Part shown: positions 8,378 through 18,042 of the stretch, piece after piece
Layout of the letters: every line of letters begins with the position of its first letter
Numbering within the stretch: position 1 is the first letter of the stretch
Assembly: GCA_002364615.1 (NCBI GenBank)
Contig: DEYP01000004.1
Location: forward strand, 1-64,000
Length of the DNA stretch: 64,000 bases
Source: Arsukibacterium sp. UBA3155
GTDB lineage: Bacteria > Pseudomonadota > Gammaproteobacteria > Enterobacterales > Alteromonadaceae
Direction of reading: 5' to 3'
Notes under the pieces: generated by a model
Told to the model about the DNA's origin: nothing
The model's database searches: none
The model's input: the letters and a program-made list of their open reading frames with translations, nothing else
Program-made: the position numbers and the translations under genes

Positions 8378-9868
8378 ATGGCTATGGTAACCCCCCGTTT
8401 TCGAGTGCAAGCTTATGCGATTATCAGCGTGGTCAATGTCGCGCTTTTTGTCTTGGCTTTACTGTTGGCCAATTGGCATAACAGCTGGCTACCGGCGCTG
8501 TTAATTGGTTTACCCAGTGCCGTGTTACCCATCTTTTTTTATCGGCTGCTGGGCGACCATCCGCTGGCCAGACTGAGTTTCGGTATCAGTTTTATGTTTT
8601 TTGCAGCGCTGCATATTCATCAGGCAGCAGGCATGCTAGAGGTCCATTTCGGTATTTTTGTGCTACTGGCGGTGTTAATCGCTTTTCGGGATTATTGGGT
8701 CATTTTAGCGGCCGCAGCCACAATTGCCGTTCATCACTTGTTGTTTATGTGGTTACAAATGCAAGGCGCCAGTGTGTTTCTGGTGCCAGAGCAAAGCTTA
8801 TCGTTTGGCATCATTATGGTGCATGCCGCTTATGTGGTAGTTGAGGCTGCCGTGCTAATGGTTATTGCCAGACAAAGTTATCGTGAGGCCACCGTAGGCC
8901 AGAGCTTATTTAATGCAACAGAGCTGCTAACCAGTGATGGCAAGGTTGAGTTAATTCATCGTTGTGCAGATTTAAATTCGAGGGTGATAAATAATTTTAA
9001 TGCGGTATTTGATACGCTGCAAAAAACGCTGTCGGCTATTGAGCACCAGTCAGCAACATTAAAACAAGAATCAGGTATTTTACGTGCTGAGGGCGATGCC
9101 CTGGCAATAAGCATGCGCAACGAAATGAATGAAGTAGAGCGCATAGCCGCTGCCACTGAACAAATGTCGCACAGCATCCAGGATGTGTTTAATTTATCGC
9201 AGCAGGTACTGCAATATGCAAAATCGGCAGAGCAGGCGGCCGATCAGGGCAAAGCTTCTGTAGGCAATACCATCAGCTCTGTGCAGCAATTAGCAAGGCA
9301 GCTTAGCGATACCGGACGTAAAGTAAATGATGTGGCTGATGCCACTATCGATATTCGCAAGGTGTTGGACGTCATTCAGTCGATTGCCGAGCAAACCAAT
9401 TTGCTGGCGCTTAATGCGGCGATAGAAGCTGCCCGAGCGGGAGAACAAGGCCGCGGCTTTGCGGTGGTTGCGGATGAAGTCCGCACACTGGCATCCCGGA
9501 CCCGGGGCGCTACCGATGAAATTAAACTCATGATTGAACGTCTGGTAGGTAATAGTGCTGAATCCGTTAGCGTGGTGAAGCGCAGCGTTGAACAACTGGA
9601 AGACACCCGTCAGCACGCTGAGCAAAGTGGCCAATTGTTACAGACTATCCTGGAGCAGGCCAGACAAGTGGCCGACTCTTCCAATACCATGGCTAACGCA
9701 TTGCAACAGCAAAGTGCTTCCAGTAACGAGGTGGCACAAAGTATCCAGCAGCTGAATGAAATGACGTCAGAGCAAAATGAACTTGGCATCAAAGTGTTAC
9801 AAAGTGCCGACAGTCTGGAGCGAATTACCGTTGCCCTTAGCAAAGAGTCGGCAAAATTTATCGTTTAA
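8378..9868 (+). CDS. Methyl-accepting chemotaxis protein with multi-TM histidine-rich sensor
   Basis: A 496-residue chemoreceptor. There is no periplasmic ligand domain: residues 12-165 form about six hydrophobic segments. They contain a set of histidines (79, 81, 90, 119, 120, 149) spaced as in a family of membrane sensors with HxH, HFG and HH motifs, which could bind a metal or haem. The C-terminal signalling hairpin is typical ([20 protein letters not shown], then [13 protein letters not shown]), flanked by coiled coil. The ATG at 8378 sits 5 bases after GGAG; an overlapping GTG at 8375 is less well placed. No HAMP domain is obvious. The stimulus is unknown. Confidence 0.9.
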   Translation: MAMVTPRFRVQAYAIISVVNVALFVLALLLANWHNSWLPALLIGLPSAVLPIFFYRLLGDHPLARLSFGISFMFFAALHIHQAAGMLEVHFGIFVLLAVLIAFRDYWVILAAAATIAVHHLLFMWLQMQGASVFLVPEQSLSFGIIMVHAAYVVVEAAVLMVIARQSYREATVGQSLFNATELLTSDGKVELIHRCADLNSRVINNFNAVFDTLQKTLSAIEHQSATLKQESGILRAEGDALAISMRNEMNEVERIAAATEQMSHSIQDVFNLSQQVLQYAKSAEQAADQGKASVGNTISSVQQLARQLSDTGRKVNDVADATIDIRKVLDVIQSIAEQTNLLALNAAIEAARAGEQGRGFAVVADEVRTLASRTRGATDEIKLMIERLVGNSAESVSVVKRSVEQLEDTRQHAEQSGQLLQTILEQARQVADSSNTMANALQQQSASSNEVAQSIQQLNEMTSEQNELGIKVLQSADSLERITVALSKESAKFIV

Positions 9869-9897
9869 TTAAAGCGCTGACTAACACTCAGCGCGTC

Positions 9898-10404
9898 GTG
9901 CTTATTTTACCGGTATTTGTTGCGTGGGTTTTGCTGGCAAGTGCCGGATTGTTCTACTTTGGCAACCAGAATTACGGGCCGTTCGCTGCTGATGCCCGCT
10001 GGCCACAACAGACCCCTGCTGAGTTTAACCTTATCGCGTTAAATATTACCGGCAACACGGGTATTCAGGTCGTCCATGTGCAGCAGCCACAATGCAGCTG
10101 CAATAGTAAAGCAAAACAGCACATCGCATTATTTGATAGTGATTATCAGGTACCCCTTAGCGCACAGCATCAGCGAAGTCTTACTGAGGTTGCCGCAGCC
10201 GGCTTCAACCTGCCAGCCAGCCCGGCGGTATTAATCTTTGACAATGGTACGCTAATTTATGCTGGTCCTTATGCCACCGGTCCGCTTTGCTCGGTGGCTG
10301 ATAGCCTGATTGCCCCCATTTTACTCAAGCAAGTCACTTTACCGGGGCTATGGCTCAATGGCGAAGCCAAAGCCTGCCGTTGCTTATTTAACCCTGCCTC
10401 CTGA
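9898..10404 (+). CDS. Membrane-anchored cysteine-rich protein, DUF6436-like
   Basis: About 168 residues: one N-terminal hydrophobic segment (residues 1-22), then a domain with a CSC motif (residues 66-68), a PLC motif and a C-terminal CRC motif, plus SPAVLIFDNGTLIYAG, which looks like the strand-turn-strand of a thioredoxin-like fold. It resembles DUF6436 proteins, possibly periplasmic redox proteins. The start is unclear. The GTG at 9898 lacks a ribosome site, and the same frame is open back to an ATT at 9868 that overlaps the chemoreceptor stop codon; starting there would give MKALTNTQRVV before the membrane segment, a more normal N terminus. It follows the chemoreceptor gene directly. Confidence 0.6.
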   Translation: MLILPVFVAWVLLASAGLFYFGNQNYGPFAADARWPQQTPAEFNLIALNITGNTGIQVVHVQQPQCSCNSKAKQHIALFDSDYQVPLSAQHQRSLTEVAAAGFNLPASPAVLIFDNGTLIYAGPYATGPLCSVADSLIAPILLKQVTLPGLWLNGEAKACRCLFNPAS

Positions 10405-10508
10405 AGCCCGGCACTATAAATAAACATCGTTTCCATGTATCATGCCACTCGCTTCAGCTGTGTGTACCACAAACCTAAAGCAAAAACGTGTACCACGTTG
10501 TGTACCAA

Positions 10509-10529
10509 ACAACCCTTGGTAAGGGGTGT
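10509..10529 (+). promoter_or_regulatory. thrS leader operator arm 1 (tRNA-Thr anticodon-arm mimic)
   Basis: Bases 10509-10529 form a stem (ACAACCC with GGGGTGT, one A-G mismatch) closing a 7-base loop TTGGTAA. The loop and the adjoining CCC/GGG pairs equal the anticodon arm of Escherichia coli tRNA-Thr(GGU). In E. coli, threonyl-tRNA synthetase represses its own translation by binding anticodon-like arms in its leader; this is the same layout about 90 bases before the ATG. Confidence 0.75.
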
Positions 10530-10577
10530 CAACTGTCACGCAAGGCGCACGAAATAAGAGTTTATGTGTTTAATCAA

Positions 10578-10598
10578 GTGACCCTTGGTGTGGGCCAC
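10578..10598 (+). promoter_or_regulatory. thrS leader operator arm 2 (tRNA-Thr anticodon-arm mimic)
   Basis: A second arm with stem GTGACCC / GGGCCAC (one A-C mismatch) and a 7-base loop TTGGTGT, again with GGU in anticodon position. It ends 7 bases before the AAAGGA ribosome site (10606-10611) of thrS, so a bound synthetase dimer could block ribosome access. Two arms match the two binding sites of the dimeric enzyme known from Escherichia coli. Confidence 0.72.
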
Positions 10599-10617
10599 CA
10601 CTGTAAAAGGAAATATC

Positions 10618-12528
10618 ATGCCAGTTATTACTCTGCCTGATGGCAGCCAGCGCGCGTTTGATTCTGCTGTATCTGTTATGGATGTCGCCAAAGACATTGG
10701 TCCCGGTTTAGCCAAAGCCACCATTGCCGGTAAGGTAAATGGTAAGTTGGTGGATGCCTGTGACCCGATAACGACCGATGCCAGCCTGAGTATTATTACC
10801 AGCAAAGATCAGGATGGCCTGGAGATTATCCGCCACTCCTGCGCGCATTTATTAGGCCACGCCATTAAGCAAATGTGGCCCAATGTGAAAATGGCCATTG
10901 GCCCGGTCATTGAAAACGGCTTTTATTATGACGTTGATATCGATCAGCCGATCAGCAGCGACGATTTGGCCGAGTTAGAAGCACTAATGCTGAAACTGGC
11001 GAAAACCGAGTACGACGTTATTAAGCATAAGGTCAGCTGGCAGGAAGCGTTTGATACCTTTAAAGCCCGTGGTGAAAGCTACAAGCTGGAAATTCTGGAG
11101 CAGAACGTCAGTAAAGACGACCAGCCAGGCTTGTATCATCACGAAGAATACATTGATATGTGCCGTGGCCCGCATGTGCCGAATATGCGGTTTTGCCAGC
11201 ACTTTAAAATAATGAAAGTGGCCGGCGCCTACTGGCGTGGCGACTCGAAAAATAAAATGTTGCAACGGGTGTATGGCACGGCCTGGGCTGATAAAAAGCA
11301 GCTGGCGTCCTACTTGTTGCAACTGGAAGAGGCAGAAAAACGCGACCACCGCAAAATCGGTAAAGCGCTGGGCTTATTTCACTGGCAGGAAGAAGCACCG
11401 GGTATGGTGTTCTGGCATAACGACGGCTGGACCATTTTCCGTGAGCTGGAAAGCTATGTCCGTGAAAAGTTGGGTGAGTATGACTACGATGAAGTAAAAG
11501 GTCCGTTAATGATGGACCGGGTACTGTGGGAGAAATCGGGTCATTGGGATAAATATGCTGAAAACATGTTTACCACCCAGTCTGAGCATCGTGAGTACGC
11601 TATTAAACCAATGAACTGTCCGGGCCATGTGCAGATTTTTAACCAGGGTTTAAAGTCGTACCGTGATTTACCGCTAAGAATGGCTGAGTTTGGTTGCTGT
11701 CACCGTAACGAGCCATCAGGTGGTTTGCACGGGTTAATGCGGGTACGCGGTTTTACCCAGGATGACGCTCATATTTTCTGTACCGAAGATCAGGTGCAGG
11801 CGGAAGTGACCAAATGTATCCAGATGGTGTTCGATGTCTACAGCACGTTTGGCTTTAAAGACGTAAAAGTAAAACTGTCGACCCGCCCGGCACAGCGTAT
11901 TGGTTCTGATGAAAGTTGGGATAAAGCCGAGCAGGGCCTGATTGAAGCGCTGAAAAGCAATAATATCGACTACGACCTGCAGCCAGGCGAAGGCGCCTTT
12001 TATGGTCCTAAAATTGAATTTACTCTGCACGATTGTCTGAACAGAGCCTGGCAGTGCGGTACCATTCAGTTAGATTTCGCCTTACCTGGCCGTTTAGGGG
12101 CCACCTTTATTTCTGAAGGCGGCGAAAAACAAGTTCCGGTAATGATCCACCGGGCCATTCTGGGATCGCTGGAACGTTTTATTGGTATTTTGATTGAAGA
12201 ATATGCGGGTCTTTTTCCAGCCTGGTTAGCCCCAATTCAGGTGGTGGTAATGAATATTACCGATAATCAGGCCGAATATGTGCAAAATTTAGTAAAAACT
12301 TTCAAATCTCACGGTATTAGAGCGATTAGTGACTTGAGAAATGAGAAGATAGGCTTTAAAATCCGCGAGCACACGCTTAAGCGTATTCCTTATCTTGTTG
12401 TCGTAGGCGATAAAGAAATGGAAGCGGGCGATATCGCCTTAAGAACGCGTAAAGGCGAAGACCTTGGAAAAATGTCAGTGGCGGCTTTTGTAGAGAAGCT
12501 GACCACAGAAATTAAAACCCGGGTATAA
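10618..12528 (+). CDS. thrS: Threonine-tRNA ligase
   Basis: Charges tRNA-Thr. The 636-residue protein has the TGS domain (residues 1-61), the editing SAD domain (about 62-225), the class II catalytic core and the C-terminal anticodon-binding domain (about 540-636). The catalytic zinc ligands fall at exactly the Escherichia coli numbers: Cys334 (MNCPGH), His385 (DDAHIF) and His511 (MIHRAIL). The ATG at 10618 follows AAAGGA; an in-frame upstream ATG at 10585 would lie inside the operator arm and is rejected. It heads the thrS-infC-rpmI-rplT operon. The leader contains two tRNA-Thr-like arms, implying translational self-repression. Confidence 0.97.
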   Translation: MPVITLPDGSQRAFDSAVSVMDVAKDIGPGLAKATIAGKVNGKLVDACDPITTDASLSIITSKDQDGLEIIRHSCAHLLGHAIKQMWPNVKMAIGPVIENGFYYDVDIDQPISSDDLAELEALMLKLAKTEYDVIKHKVSWQEAFDTFKARGESYKLEILEQNVSKDDQPGLYHHEEYIDMCRGPHVPNMRFCQHFKIMKVAGAYWRGDSKNKMLQRVYGTAWADKKQLASYLLQLEEAEKRDHRKIGKALGLFHWQEEAPGMVFWHNDGWTIFRELESYVREKLGEYDYDEVKGPLMMDRVLWEKSGHWDKYAENMFTTQSEHREYAIKPMNCPGHVQIFNQGLKSYRDLPLRMAEFGCCHRNEPSGGLHGLMRVRGFTQDDAHIFCTEDQVQAEVTKCIQMVFDVYSTFGFKDVKVKLSTRPAQRIGSDESWDKAEQGLIEALKSNNIDYDLQPGEGAFYGPKIEFTLHDCLNRAWQCGTIQLDFALPGRLGATFISEGGEKQVPVMIHRAILGSLERFIGILIEEYAGLFPAWLAPIQVVVMNITDNQAEYVQNLVKTFKSHGIRAISDLRNEKIGFKIREHTLKRIPYLVVVGDKEMEAGDIALRTRKGEDLGKMSVAAFVEKLTTEIKTRV

Positions 12529-12569
12529 GCGATTAAGCGTATAAGAATAATTTTTCGGAGGAACATACT

Positions 12570-13112
12570 ATTAAAGTAGGAAAGAAAACATTACCTGCAA
12601 ACCGTCCTAACAGGATCAACGAAGAGATTAACCTGCCAGAAGTAAGGTTAATTGGTGTCGAAGGTGAGCAACTGGGTGTAGTAAGTATTGCTGAAGCCAT
12701 AAAACTGGCCGAAGACAGTGGCAACGATTTAGTAGAGATCAGCCCGACAGCCGAACCACCAGTTTGTAAGTTGATGGACTACGGTAAGTTCCTGTTCGAA
12801 AAGAGTAAAGCTCTGAAAGAGCAGAAGAAGAAGCAAAAACAGATCCAGATTAAGGAAATAAAATTCCGGCCTGGAACTGACGAAGGCGATTACCAGGTAA
12901 AACTACGCAACCTGCGTCGCTTCATTGAAGAGGGTGACAAAGCTAAAGTAACGCTGCGCTATCGTGGTCGTGAAATGGCGCATCAGGAAATCGGTATTGA
13001 GATGCTTTCTCGAATTAAAGAGGACTTATCTGATATCGCTATCTGCGAATCTTTCCCTTCACGGGTGGAAGGTAGACAGATGATCATGATGCTGGCCCCA
13101 AATAAGAAGTAA
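12570..13112 (+). CDS. infC: Translation initiation factor IF-3
   Basis: IF-3 keeps ribosomal subunits apart and checks start-codon pairing. The true start is the rare ATT at 12570 (ATT AAA GTA GGA AAG), as in nearly all bacterial infC genes, giving 180 residues, equal to Escherichia coli. GGAGGA lies 7 bases upstream. Starting at the first ATG (12771 region) would remove the N-terminal domain beginning with [19 protein letters not shown]. The ATT start normally allows IF-3 to repress its own synthesis by rejecting non-standard starts. It lies 41 bases after thrS in the same operon. Confidence 0.97.
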   Translation: MKVGKKTLPANRPNRINEEINLPEVRLIGVEGEQLGVVSIAEAIKLAEDSGNDLVEISPTAEPPVCKLMDYGKFLFEKSKALKEQKKKQKQIQIKEIKFRPGTDEGDYQVKLRNLRRFIEEGDKAKVTLRYRGREMAHQEIGIEMLSRIKEDLSDIAICESFPSRVEGRQMIMMLAPNKK

Positions 13113-13135
13113 TAAGTGCCTTCAAGTTTATTAAG

Positions 13136-13157
13136 CTGCGGCTTGCCGCAGTTTTTT
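13136..13157 (+). terminator. Intrinsic terminator or attenuator between infC and rpmI
   Basis: CTGCGG-CTTG-CCGCAG followed by six T residues. It lies inside a normally continuous operon, so it may act as an attenuator that sets rpmI-rplT expression rather than as a full stop. Confidence 0.75.
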
Positions 13158-13203
13158 AACGCCTTATTATTCGTTGTAACTTAACAATGCGAGTTTAAAT
13201 ACT

Positions 13204-13401
13204 ATGCCAAAGATGAAAACCAATAAAGGTGCCGCGAAGCGTTTCAAAAAAACGGCTTCTGGTAGCTTTAAACGTAAGCAATCACACCTTCGCCACATCC
13301 TGACGAAGAAGACTTCTAAGCGTAAGCGTCAGTTAGGTCCAAAAACCTTAGTCGCTAAAGTAGACATTGCCGGCTTAGTCCGCTGCATGCCGTACGCATA
13401 A
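13204..13401 (+). CDS. rpmI: 50S ribosomal protein L35
   Basis: A 65-residue, very basic ribosomal protein of the large subunit. It begins with the family's [17 protein letters not shown] and contains [15 protein letters not shown]. Length and sequence match Escherichia coli L35 (65 residues). It lies 16 bases before rplT, with which it is always paired. It is separated from infC by a 91-base spacer that holds a hairpin with a T run, so it may have its own promoter or be controlled by attenuation. Confidence 0.97.
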   Translation: MPKMKTNKGAAKRFKKTASGSFKRKQSHLRHILTKKTSKRKRQLGPKTLVAKVDIAGLVRCMPYA

Positions 13402-13417
13402 TTAACAGGAGTCAGAA

Positions 13418-13774
13418 ATGCCAAGAGTAAAACGTGGTGTGACGGCGCGCGCGCGTCATAAGAAGGTGTTAAACCAGGCTAAAGGTTACTACGGTGCCCG
13501 CAGTCGTGTTTATCGTGTTGCTTTCCAGGCCGTTATTAAAGCCGGTCAATATGCTTATCGTGACCGTCGTCAGCGTAAGCGTCAGTTCCGTCAACTGTGG
13601 ATCGCGCGTATTAACGCAGCGTCACGGATGAATGGTTTATCTTACAGCCGTTTCATTGCTGGCCTGAAAAAAGCCTCTGTGGAAATCGACCGTAAGATCC
13701 TGGCCGACATCGCTGTATATGACAAAGCCGCTTTCACTGCTTTAGTATCTAAAGCAAAAGAAGCGTTAGTCTGA
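13418..13774 (+). CDS. rplT: 50S ribosomal protein L20
   Basis: A 118-residue basic protein ([18 protein letters not shown] at the N terminus) that nucleates large-subunit assembly by binding 23S rRNA. The length agrees with Escherichia coli L20 (118). CAGGAGT provides the ribosome site. In Escherichia coli, L20 also represses rpmI translation by binding upstream mRNA; I did not identify its binding site here. It is the last gene of the thrS operon and is followed by a strong terminator. Confidence 0.98.
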   Translation: MPRVKRGVTARARHKKVLNQAKGYYGARSRVYRVAFQAVIKAGQYAYRDRRQRKRQFRQLWIARINAASRMNGLSYSRFIAGLKKASVEIDRKILADIAVYDKAAFTALVSKAKEALV

Positions 13775-13813
13775 TATAAGCTGATAGCATCGGGAGCCAC
13801 TTAGCGGTGGCTT

Positions 13814-13851
13814 AAATACCCTCACTGCCTTTGGTTTGAGGGTATTTTTTT
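13814..13851 (+). terminator. Terminator of the thrS-rplT operon
   Basis: An 11-bp perfect stem AAATACCCTCA / TGAGGGTATTT with a 12-base loop, running into a T tract. Confidence 0.9.
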
Positions 13852-13916
13852 GCCTGAAATTCGTAAAAAAAGACCTTTAATTAAAGGCCGTTTTAAAAAG
13901 GAAAGGGTAGCAGGTG

Positions 13917-15035
13917 TTAATTAAGCGCCGGTTTCAGTTCAATTAACAGGTTATTGTCTTTAAATAGCTGCAGTTTATCACCATTTACTTCAGCCCGATC
14001 TGCGGCTTGCAATGAGGTGGTGAATTGCTGTTCAAGCTGGCTGCTATCGCTACAGTACTTTTGCGTGCTGGCAAGGCCGCCGACATTTAACCGGTTGGCT
14101 TGTTGTTTGTAGCTGCCGTTAAAACTGTTGCAACCGGCAAAACCGTACAAGCGATCTTGCAGGTCAAAAATCAATCTGACATTAAGTTGCTGAGGCAAAT
14201 AGCTGCCAGCCAGTTTCTCTGCCCGCCAGACAATACCCTGTATTTTGCCCGGTGCATAAGGATCCGGACATACTGCGTTAGGCCAGAACTGTTCGAATTT
14301 CTCTATCAATAATTGGGTTTCACCCTGCGCATTGTCCTGTTTTCGGCCAACCAAAGTGGCAATAACCGGATTGTTTCGCAACCGTTCGTCCCGTTGATAA
14401 TGGCGCATCATTGGTAAATGGTGTTGGGTATTGGCGACAGGCAAACTTTCACCGCTCTGACAGAGGGTAAAAGTAGCGTTATTATCATTCAGAAAATATA
14501 AGCCCAGCATCGGTTGACGGCTGTCTAGTTTACTAAATTCCGGTTTACGTTTCAGTTGATAATTGAGGGCCGAGCTTATTGGTTTACCGGCTAAATCCAG
14601 CATGGCTAACTGGTTATTGTTAGAGAAGTAAAATGCTGGCAGGGTATGTTGTTGATTAACCAGATGCAGGTTACGTTTCTCCAGTAACCATATTCCTTTA
14701 ATAATGTTAATTTCACCACGATCCAGATATTCCTGGCGAACTTCAAAGCGGCCATCACGATACAGATTCAGATGATACTGGATACCCGGACAGTCAGCGC
14801 AGGGCAGGGTACCGGCAAAACTGACGTCACTGTCGATAAAAATTTGTTCAAAGTTGGTAGCAACCGACTTGGTCGTGTCACTGTCGGGCACCTCGTCATC
14901 CTGCTGTTGCTGTTGCACTTGCGGTGTTACAGTCGCAGGGCCAGGGCTGACTTGCTCAGGTGACACCTGTTCAGGCGCGGGTAATTGGCTGCACCCGGCC
15001 AACATCAGGGCCAGTAATAGTAAGGACTTTTTCAT
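13917..15035 (-). CDS. Lipoprotein with NlpE N-terminal and C-terminal META domains
   Basis: A 372-residue lipoprotein (MKKSLLLLALMLAGCSQ, lipobox LAGC). After a Pro/Gln-rich linker, residues of about 70-165 resemble the N-terminal domain of NlpE, including FAGTLPCADCPGI with its CxxC. The C-terminal 105 residues (from GIVWRAEKLAG) resemble a META/HslJ domain with GFAGCNSFNGSY. NlpE is the outer-membrane sensor that signals copper and surface stress to Cpx; META proteins are linked to novobiocin resistance and secretion. Here the two are in one chain, so an envelope stress or metal role is likely but unproven. It is downstream of the hydrolase gene (64 bases). Confidence 0.82.
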   Translation of the reverse strand: MKKSLLLLALMLAGCSQLPAPEQVSPEQVSPGPATVTPQVQQQQQDDEVPDSDTTKSVATNFEQIFIDSDVSFAGTLPCADCPGIQYHLNLYRDGRFEVRQEYLDRGEINIIKGIWLLEKRNLHLVNQQHTLPAFYFSNNNQLAMLDLAGKPISSALNYQLKRKPEFSKLDSRQPMLGLYFLNDNNATFTLCQSGESLPVANTQHHLPMMRHYQRDERLRNNPVIATLVGRKQDNAQGETQLLIEKFEQFWPNAVCPDPYAPGKIQGIVWRAEKLAGSYLPQQLNVRLIFDLQDRLYGFAGCNSFNGSYKQQANRLNVGGLASTQKYCSDSSQLEQQFTTSLQAADRAEVNGDKLQLFKDNNLLIELKPALN

Positions 15036-15099
15036 CTGTATAGCCTGATAAGAATTTGTCGCATTATAGCGTAAAGCCTGTCAGTTTATAACGCCAATT

Positions 15100-15981
15100 T
15101 TAGGCTGGCTGGTCGTTTAAATACTGCAACATCAGTCTGGCTGTCGCCGCCGGGTGTTCTTGCATAAAGCAATGACCGCCGTCTGTCATAATACTTTGCA
15201 CCGCTGAATTCTGACGTTGCCATTTTTTAACTGCTTTAGTGATAAAGGGATAGCTGTTATTGCCATGGATCACCATAATTGACGGGCAAGGTTGACGTAA
15301 TTGCTGCCAGAGCTTATCGGGATATGAGCTGAAAATTTCAGCTTCGCGATCGGGCGAACATTTAAGCCTGAGGCCTTGCTCTGTTGAATGTAATGCATGC
15401 TCTATATAGGCGGCCAGCGCTTCAGGATGCCAGTTTTTAAACAAACCGCGGTTATTGAAATAAGCAAAAGCCGTACTTTTGTCCGGCCAATGCTGACGCC
15501 GTCGAAGCGCCGCTTTGGCCATGGGATTTTTCCGATATAACCCCACCCCGTCAAGTGAGCGCATCACGGTAAGCATAGAAGGAGTAAATAATACGGGGTC
15601 AAGCAGAATGACCTGACTAAACGGGCTGTCGGCGCTACTGTTAATTAATGCAGTGAGGATACCACCAAAACTATGTCCGACACCAATTACTGGTTGGCCA
15701 GTAAAGAGATGGCGATGCGCCTGTAATGCCTCACAGGCAAGTTCAGCGCTGACATTCCAGCCTAAAAAAGGTCCACCGTGATCGCTGTCACCATGACCCT
15801 GCGCATCAGATAGAAAAAAATCAAAATGCTCTGTTAAATACTGCAGTAGCGGCAGGTAAGTTCGACTGCAAAAACCATTGCCATGTAACATATGCAGCAG
15901 AGGCTTACCGCTGGGTTTACTGTGATAACCGCGTAAAGTAAAACCATAACGGGTCGGGTAGTGCCAGGGGATTAAATCCAC
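15100..15981 (-). CDS. Alpha/beta hydrolase
   Basis: A 293-residue alpha/beta hydrolase fold protein. It shows the oxyanion-side HGNGF motif (about residues 34-38), the DAQGHGDSD turn, the nucleophile elbow GHSFGG (Ser at about residue 103) and the catalytic His in DGGHCFM near residue 268. The substrate cannot be told; lysophospholipase-like or esterase activity would fit. The start is GTG at 15981, the only start that keeps the full N-terminal strand; its ribosome site (AGAG) is weak. It is separated from upp by a hairpin terminator. Confidence 0.82.
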   Translation of the reverse strand: MDLIPWHYPTRYGFTLRGYHSKPSGKPLLHMLHGNGFCSRTYLPLLQYLTEHFDFFLSDAQGHGDSDHGGPFLGWNVSAELACEALQAHRHLFTGQPVIGVGHSFGGILTALINSSADSPFSQVILLDPVLFTPSMLTVMRSLDGVGLYRKNPMAKAALRRRQHWPDKSTAFAYFNNRGLFKNWHPEALAAYIEHALHSTEQGLRLKCSPDREAEIFSSYPDKLWQQLRQPCPSIMVIHGNNSYPFITKAVKKWQRQNSAVQSIMTDGGHCFMQEHPAATARLMLQYLNDQPA

Positions 15982-15997
15982 ACGTAATACTCTGTAA

Positions 15998-16024
15998 CGA
16001 AAAATGGCACCAAAGTGCCATGTT
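15998..16024 (-). terminator. Terminator after upp
   Basis: ATGGCAC-CAAA-GTGCCAT stem with T/A runs on both sides. On the minus strand it follows the upp stop codon by about 22 bases and precedes the hydrolase gene, so it should end upp transcripts. Confidence 0.75.
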
Positions 16025-16046
16025 TTTTGCCGTCAGGCAACGGTGC

Positions 16047-16673
16047 TTAGCGTGTACCAAACAATTTATCACCAGCATCGCCCAGGCCGGGTAAAATATA
16101 ACCTTGTTCGTTTAAACATTTATCGATGGCTGCGGTGTAAAGCTCGATGTCAGGATGCGCTTCGCCAAGGGCTTTAATCCCTTCAGGGGCTGCAACCAAA
16201 ACCAACGCTTTAATCCGTTGGCATCCTTGCTTTTTCAATAAGTCGATAGTGGCAATCATTGAACCGCCCGTCGCCAGCATCGGATCGACCACCAACGCCA
16301 GACGTTGATCCAGCTCTGCGGCGAGCTTTTGAAAATAGGGCACAGGCTGTAAGGTGCTTTCGTCCCGATAAATACCAACAACGCTGATTCTGGCACTGGG
16401 CAGTAAATCCAGCACGCCGTCCAGCATCCCCAGACCCGCACGGAGAATAGGCACAATGGTGACTTTCTTGCCCTGAATTTGTTCAATCTGACATTCACCA
16501 CTCCAGGTATCAATACTGGTGGTTTCGGTGGCTAAATCTTTAGTTGCCTCATAGGTCAGCAAACTGCCAAGTTCGCCGGCCAACTGACGAAACTGCATGG
16601 TACAGATATTGGCGGCTCTGAGTAAGCCAATTTTATGCTGAACCAGTGGATGTTTGACTTCAGTAACGTGCAT
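16047..16673 (-). CDS. upp: Uracil phosphoribosyltransferase
   Basis: Salvages uracil: uracil + PRPP to UMP + diphosphate. The protein has 208 residues, the same as Escherichia coli Upp. It begins [19 protein letters not shown] and has the PRPP loop [12 protein letters not shown] (about residues 128-139) and the uracil-binding C-terminal [11 protein letters not shown] take the ATG at 16673; an in-frame ATG at 16727 would add 18 unconserved residues and overlap the HD-GYP gene. AGGGAAAATAAG provides the ribosome site. It lies 31 bases downstream of the HD-GYP gene, so the two may share a transcript. Confidence 0.96.
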   Translation of the reverse strand: MHVTEVKHPLVQHKIGLLRAANICTMQFRQLAGELGSLLTYEATKDLATETTSIDTWSGECQIEQIQGKKVTIVPILRAGLGMLDGVLDLLPSARISVVGIYRDESTLQPVPYFQKLAAELDQRLALVVDPMLATGGSMIATIDLLKKQGCQRIKALVLVAAPEGIKALGEAHPDIELYTAAIDKCLNEQGYILPGLGDAGDKLFGTR

Positions 16674-16704
16674 CTTATTTTCCCTGTGCTGGTGTCGTAG
16701 TCGC

Positions 16705-17967
16705 TTAACCGGGTTTTCCCTGAACATAGTAGCTTACTTGTGCTCTGGGATTCAGATATTCTCGCACCCGCTCTGGCAAGTTTGCTATTGCCAGCACTTT
16801 ACTGATCGCCAGGTCATCACTGTCCAGACTTATTACCGGTGCTTCAAGCCGGGGCACTTCGGGGTCAAATATCATCACATTAGGTTGTAACAGGTTGTCG
16901 CTGTTCACAGACATAACCATGGCGATACGTTGATCGCTGAGCATCACCACCGTTCCTGGCGGATATACACCCATCATCTTAATCATGACCCGCATGGTTT
17001 TATCATCCAGTTTCCCTTTCATACTGCGGTACAGGTAGGCCAGGGCATGATGTGGTGAGCGAGCTTTGGTGGCATCAGCCGGATGACACAGATTATCGAA
17101 TTCATTTACGACAGCAACAATATGCGCCAGTTTATTAATGTGCTCTTTTACGAGGGCTTTGGGATAACCCGTACCGTCCAGATATTCGTGGTGCTGTTCA
17201 ATGATTGGCCAGGCTTCTAAGGGAAAGGTCTCGGCTAAACCGACTAAATCGGTGCCATATTTCGTATGCATTTTCAGCAGGTTTTGTTCCGGCGTAGTTA
17301 ATGGGGTGGTTTTGCGTAATATCTGGCTGGGAATTTTAAGTTTGCCAATGTCATGAAACAAGGCGCCAATACCAATTATTCTGACGTCTTCAGCTGACAA
17401 GCCCAGATTTCGGGCCAGCATCATACTAACAATAGAGACATTCAACACATGATAATACAGGGTTTCCTGCTCTTTGTTACCCGATGAAATTAAATGCAGG
17501 ACCAGGCTTTCAGCATTAACAATAGTGTCAACCAACTGGCTAATGAGTTGTGAAGCCTCTGTAATGGCATTCAATGGCCTGCCACTGACTTGCTTCATCA
17601 GTTCACGCACCTGGTTTAACGAATGGGTAAAGGCTTTTTCTGTTTTTTGAATATCCCGTCTGTGAGCTTTAGCCTGCTCAATGCGGCGCATTTTTTCATG
17701 TAACATTTTAGCCTGGGCTTCAGACATTTGACTGTTAAATTCAATTTCTTCTGATTCAGATAATGCAGCGGTATCTTCCGCTATTTGTTTACTCTTATCA
17801 GGGTAAAAGTACACATACTCCAGTCCCAGATTCTTAACGATATGCAATTGTTGCTGGGTTTCTACTAACATACTACTGGATAAGAACGGGTGCTTCATCC
17901 AGCCGCTGGGCAACTTAATGGCGTAACCTAATTTAACTTGTTCAGGTTTAATTTTAAGGGTGGGCAA
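16705..17967 (-). CDS. HD-GYP domain c-di-GMP phosphodiesterase with DUF3391
   Basis: A 420-residue cytoplasmic protein with an N-terminal DUF3391-like domain (residues 1-60, [18 protein letters not shown]), a charged coiled-coil stretch (about 70-130) and an HD-GYP domain. The metal-binding HD is at residues 205-206 ([10 protein letters not shown]) and the signature [11 protein letters not shown] at 259-269, both complete. The protein should therefore hydrolyse cyclic di-GMP and lower its level, which in related bacteria favours motility over biofilm. It lacks a receiver domain, so how it is controlled is not visible. It is upstream of upp. Confidence 0.92.
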   Translation of the reverse strand: MPTLKIKPEQVKLGYAIKLPSGWMKHPFLSSSMLVETQQQLHIVKNLGLEYVYFYPDKSKQIAEDTAALSESEEIEFNSQMSEAQAKMLHEKMRRIEQAKAHRRDIQKTEKAFTHSLNQVRELMKQVSGRPLNAITEASQLISQLVDTIVNAESLVLHLISSGNKEQETLYYHVLNVSIVSMMLARNLGLSAEDVRIIGIGALFHDIGKLKIPSQILRKTTPLTTPEQNLLKMHTKYGTDLVGLAETFPLEAWPIIEQHHEYLDGTGYPKALVKEHINKLAHIVAVVNEFDNLCHPADATKARSPHHALAYLYRSMKGKLDDKTMRVMIKMMGVYPPGTVVMLSDQRIAMVMSVNSDNLLQPNVMIFDPEVPRLEAPVISLDSDDLAISKVLAIANLPERVREYLNPRAQVSYYVQGKPG

Positions 17968-18042
17968 AAGCTACTCCGTTTCAGAGAACGACCAGACGAA
18001 CCCTAGTTTAAGTAAGGAAAAGCCACTGCGCCAGCTTTATAG

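Noticed and set aside
10496-10508. Third anticodon-like arm in the thrS leader (ACGTG/CACGT region, about 10487-10499)
   Set aside because: A short palindrome exists there, but its loop does not have the T33-plus-anticodon pattern of a tRNA-Thr mimic.
12771-13112. A short infC starting at ATG 12771
   Set aside because: It would lack the N-terminal domain; the conserved ATT start with GGAGGA at 12570 gives the full 180 residues.
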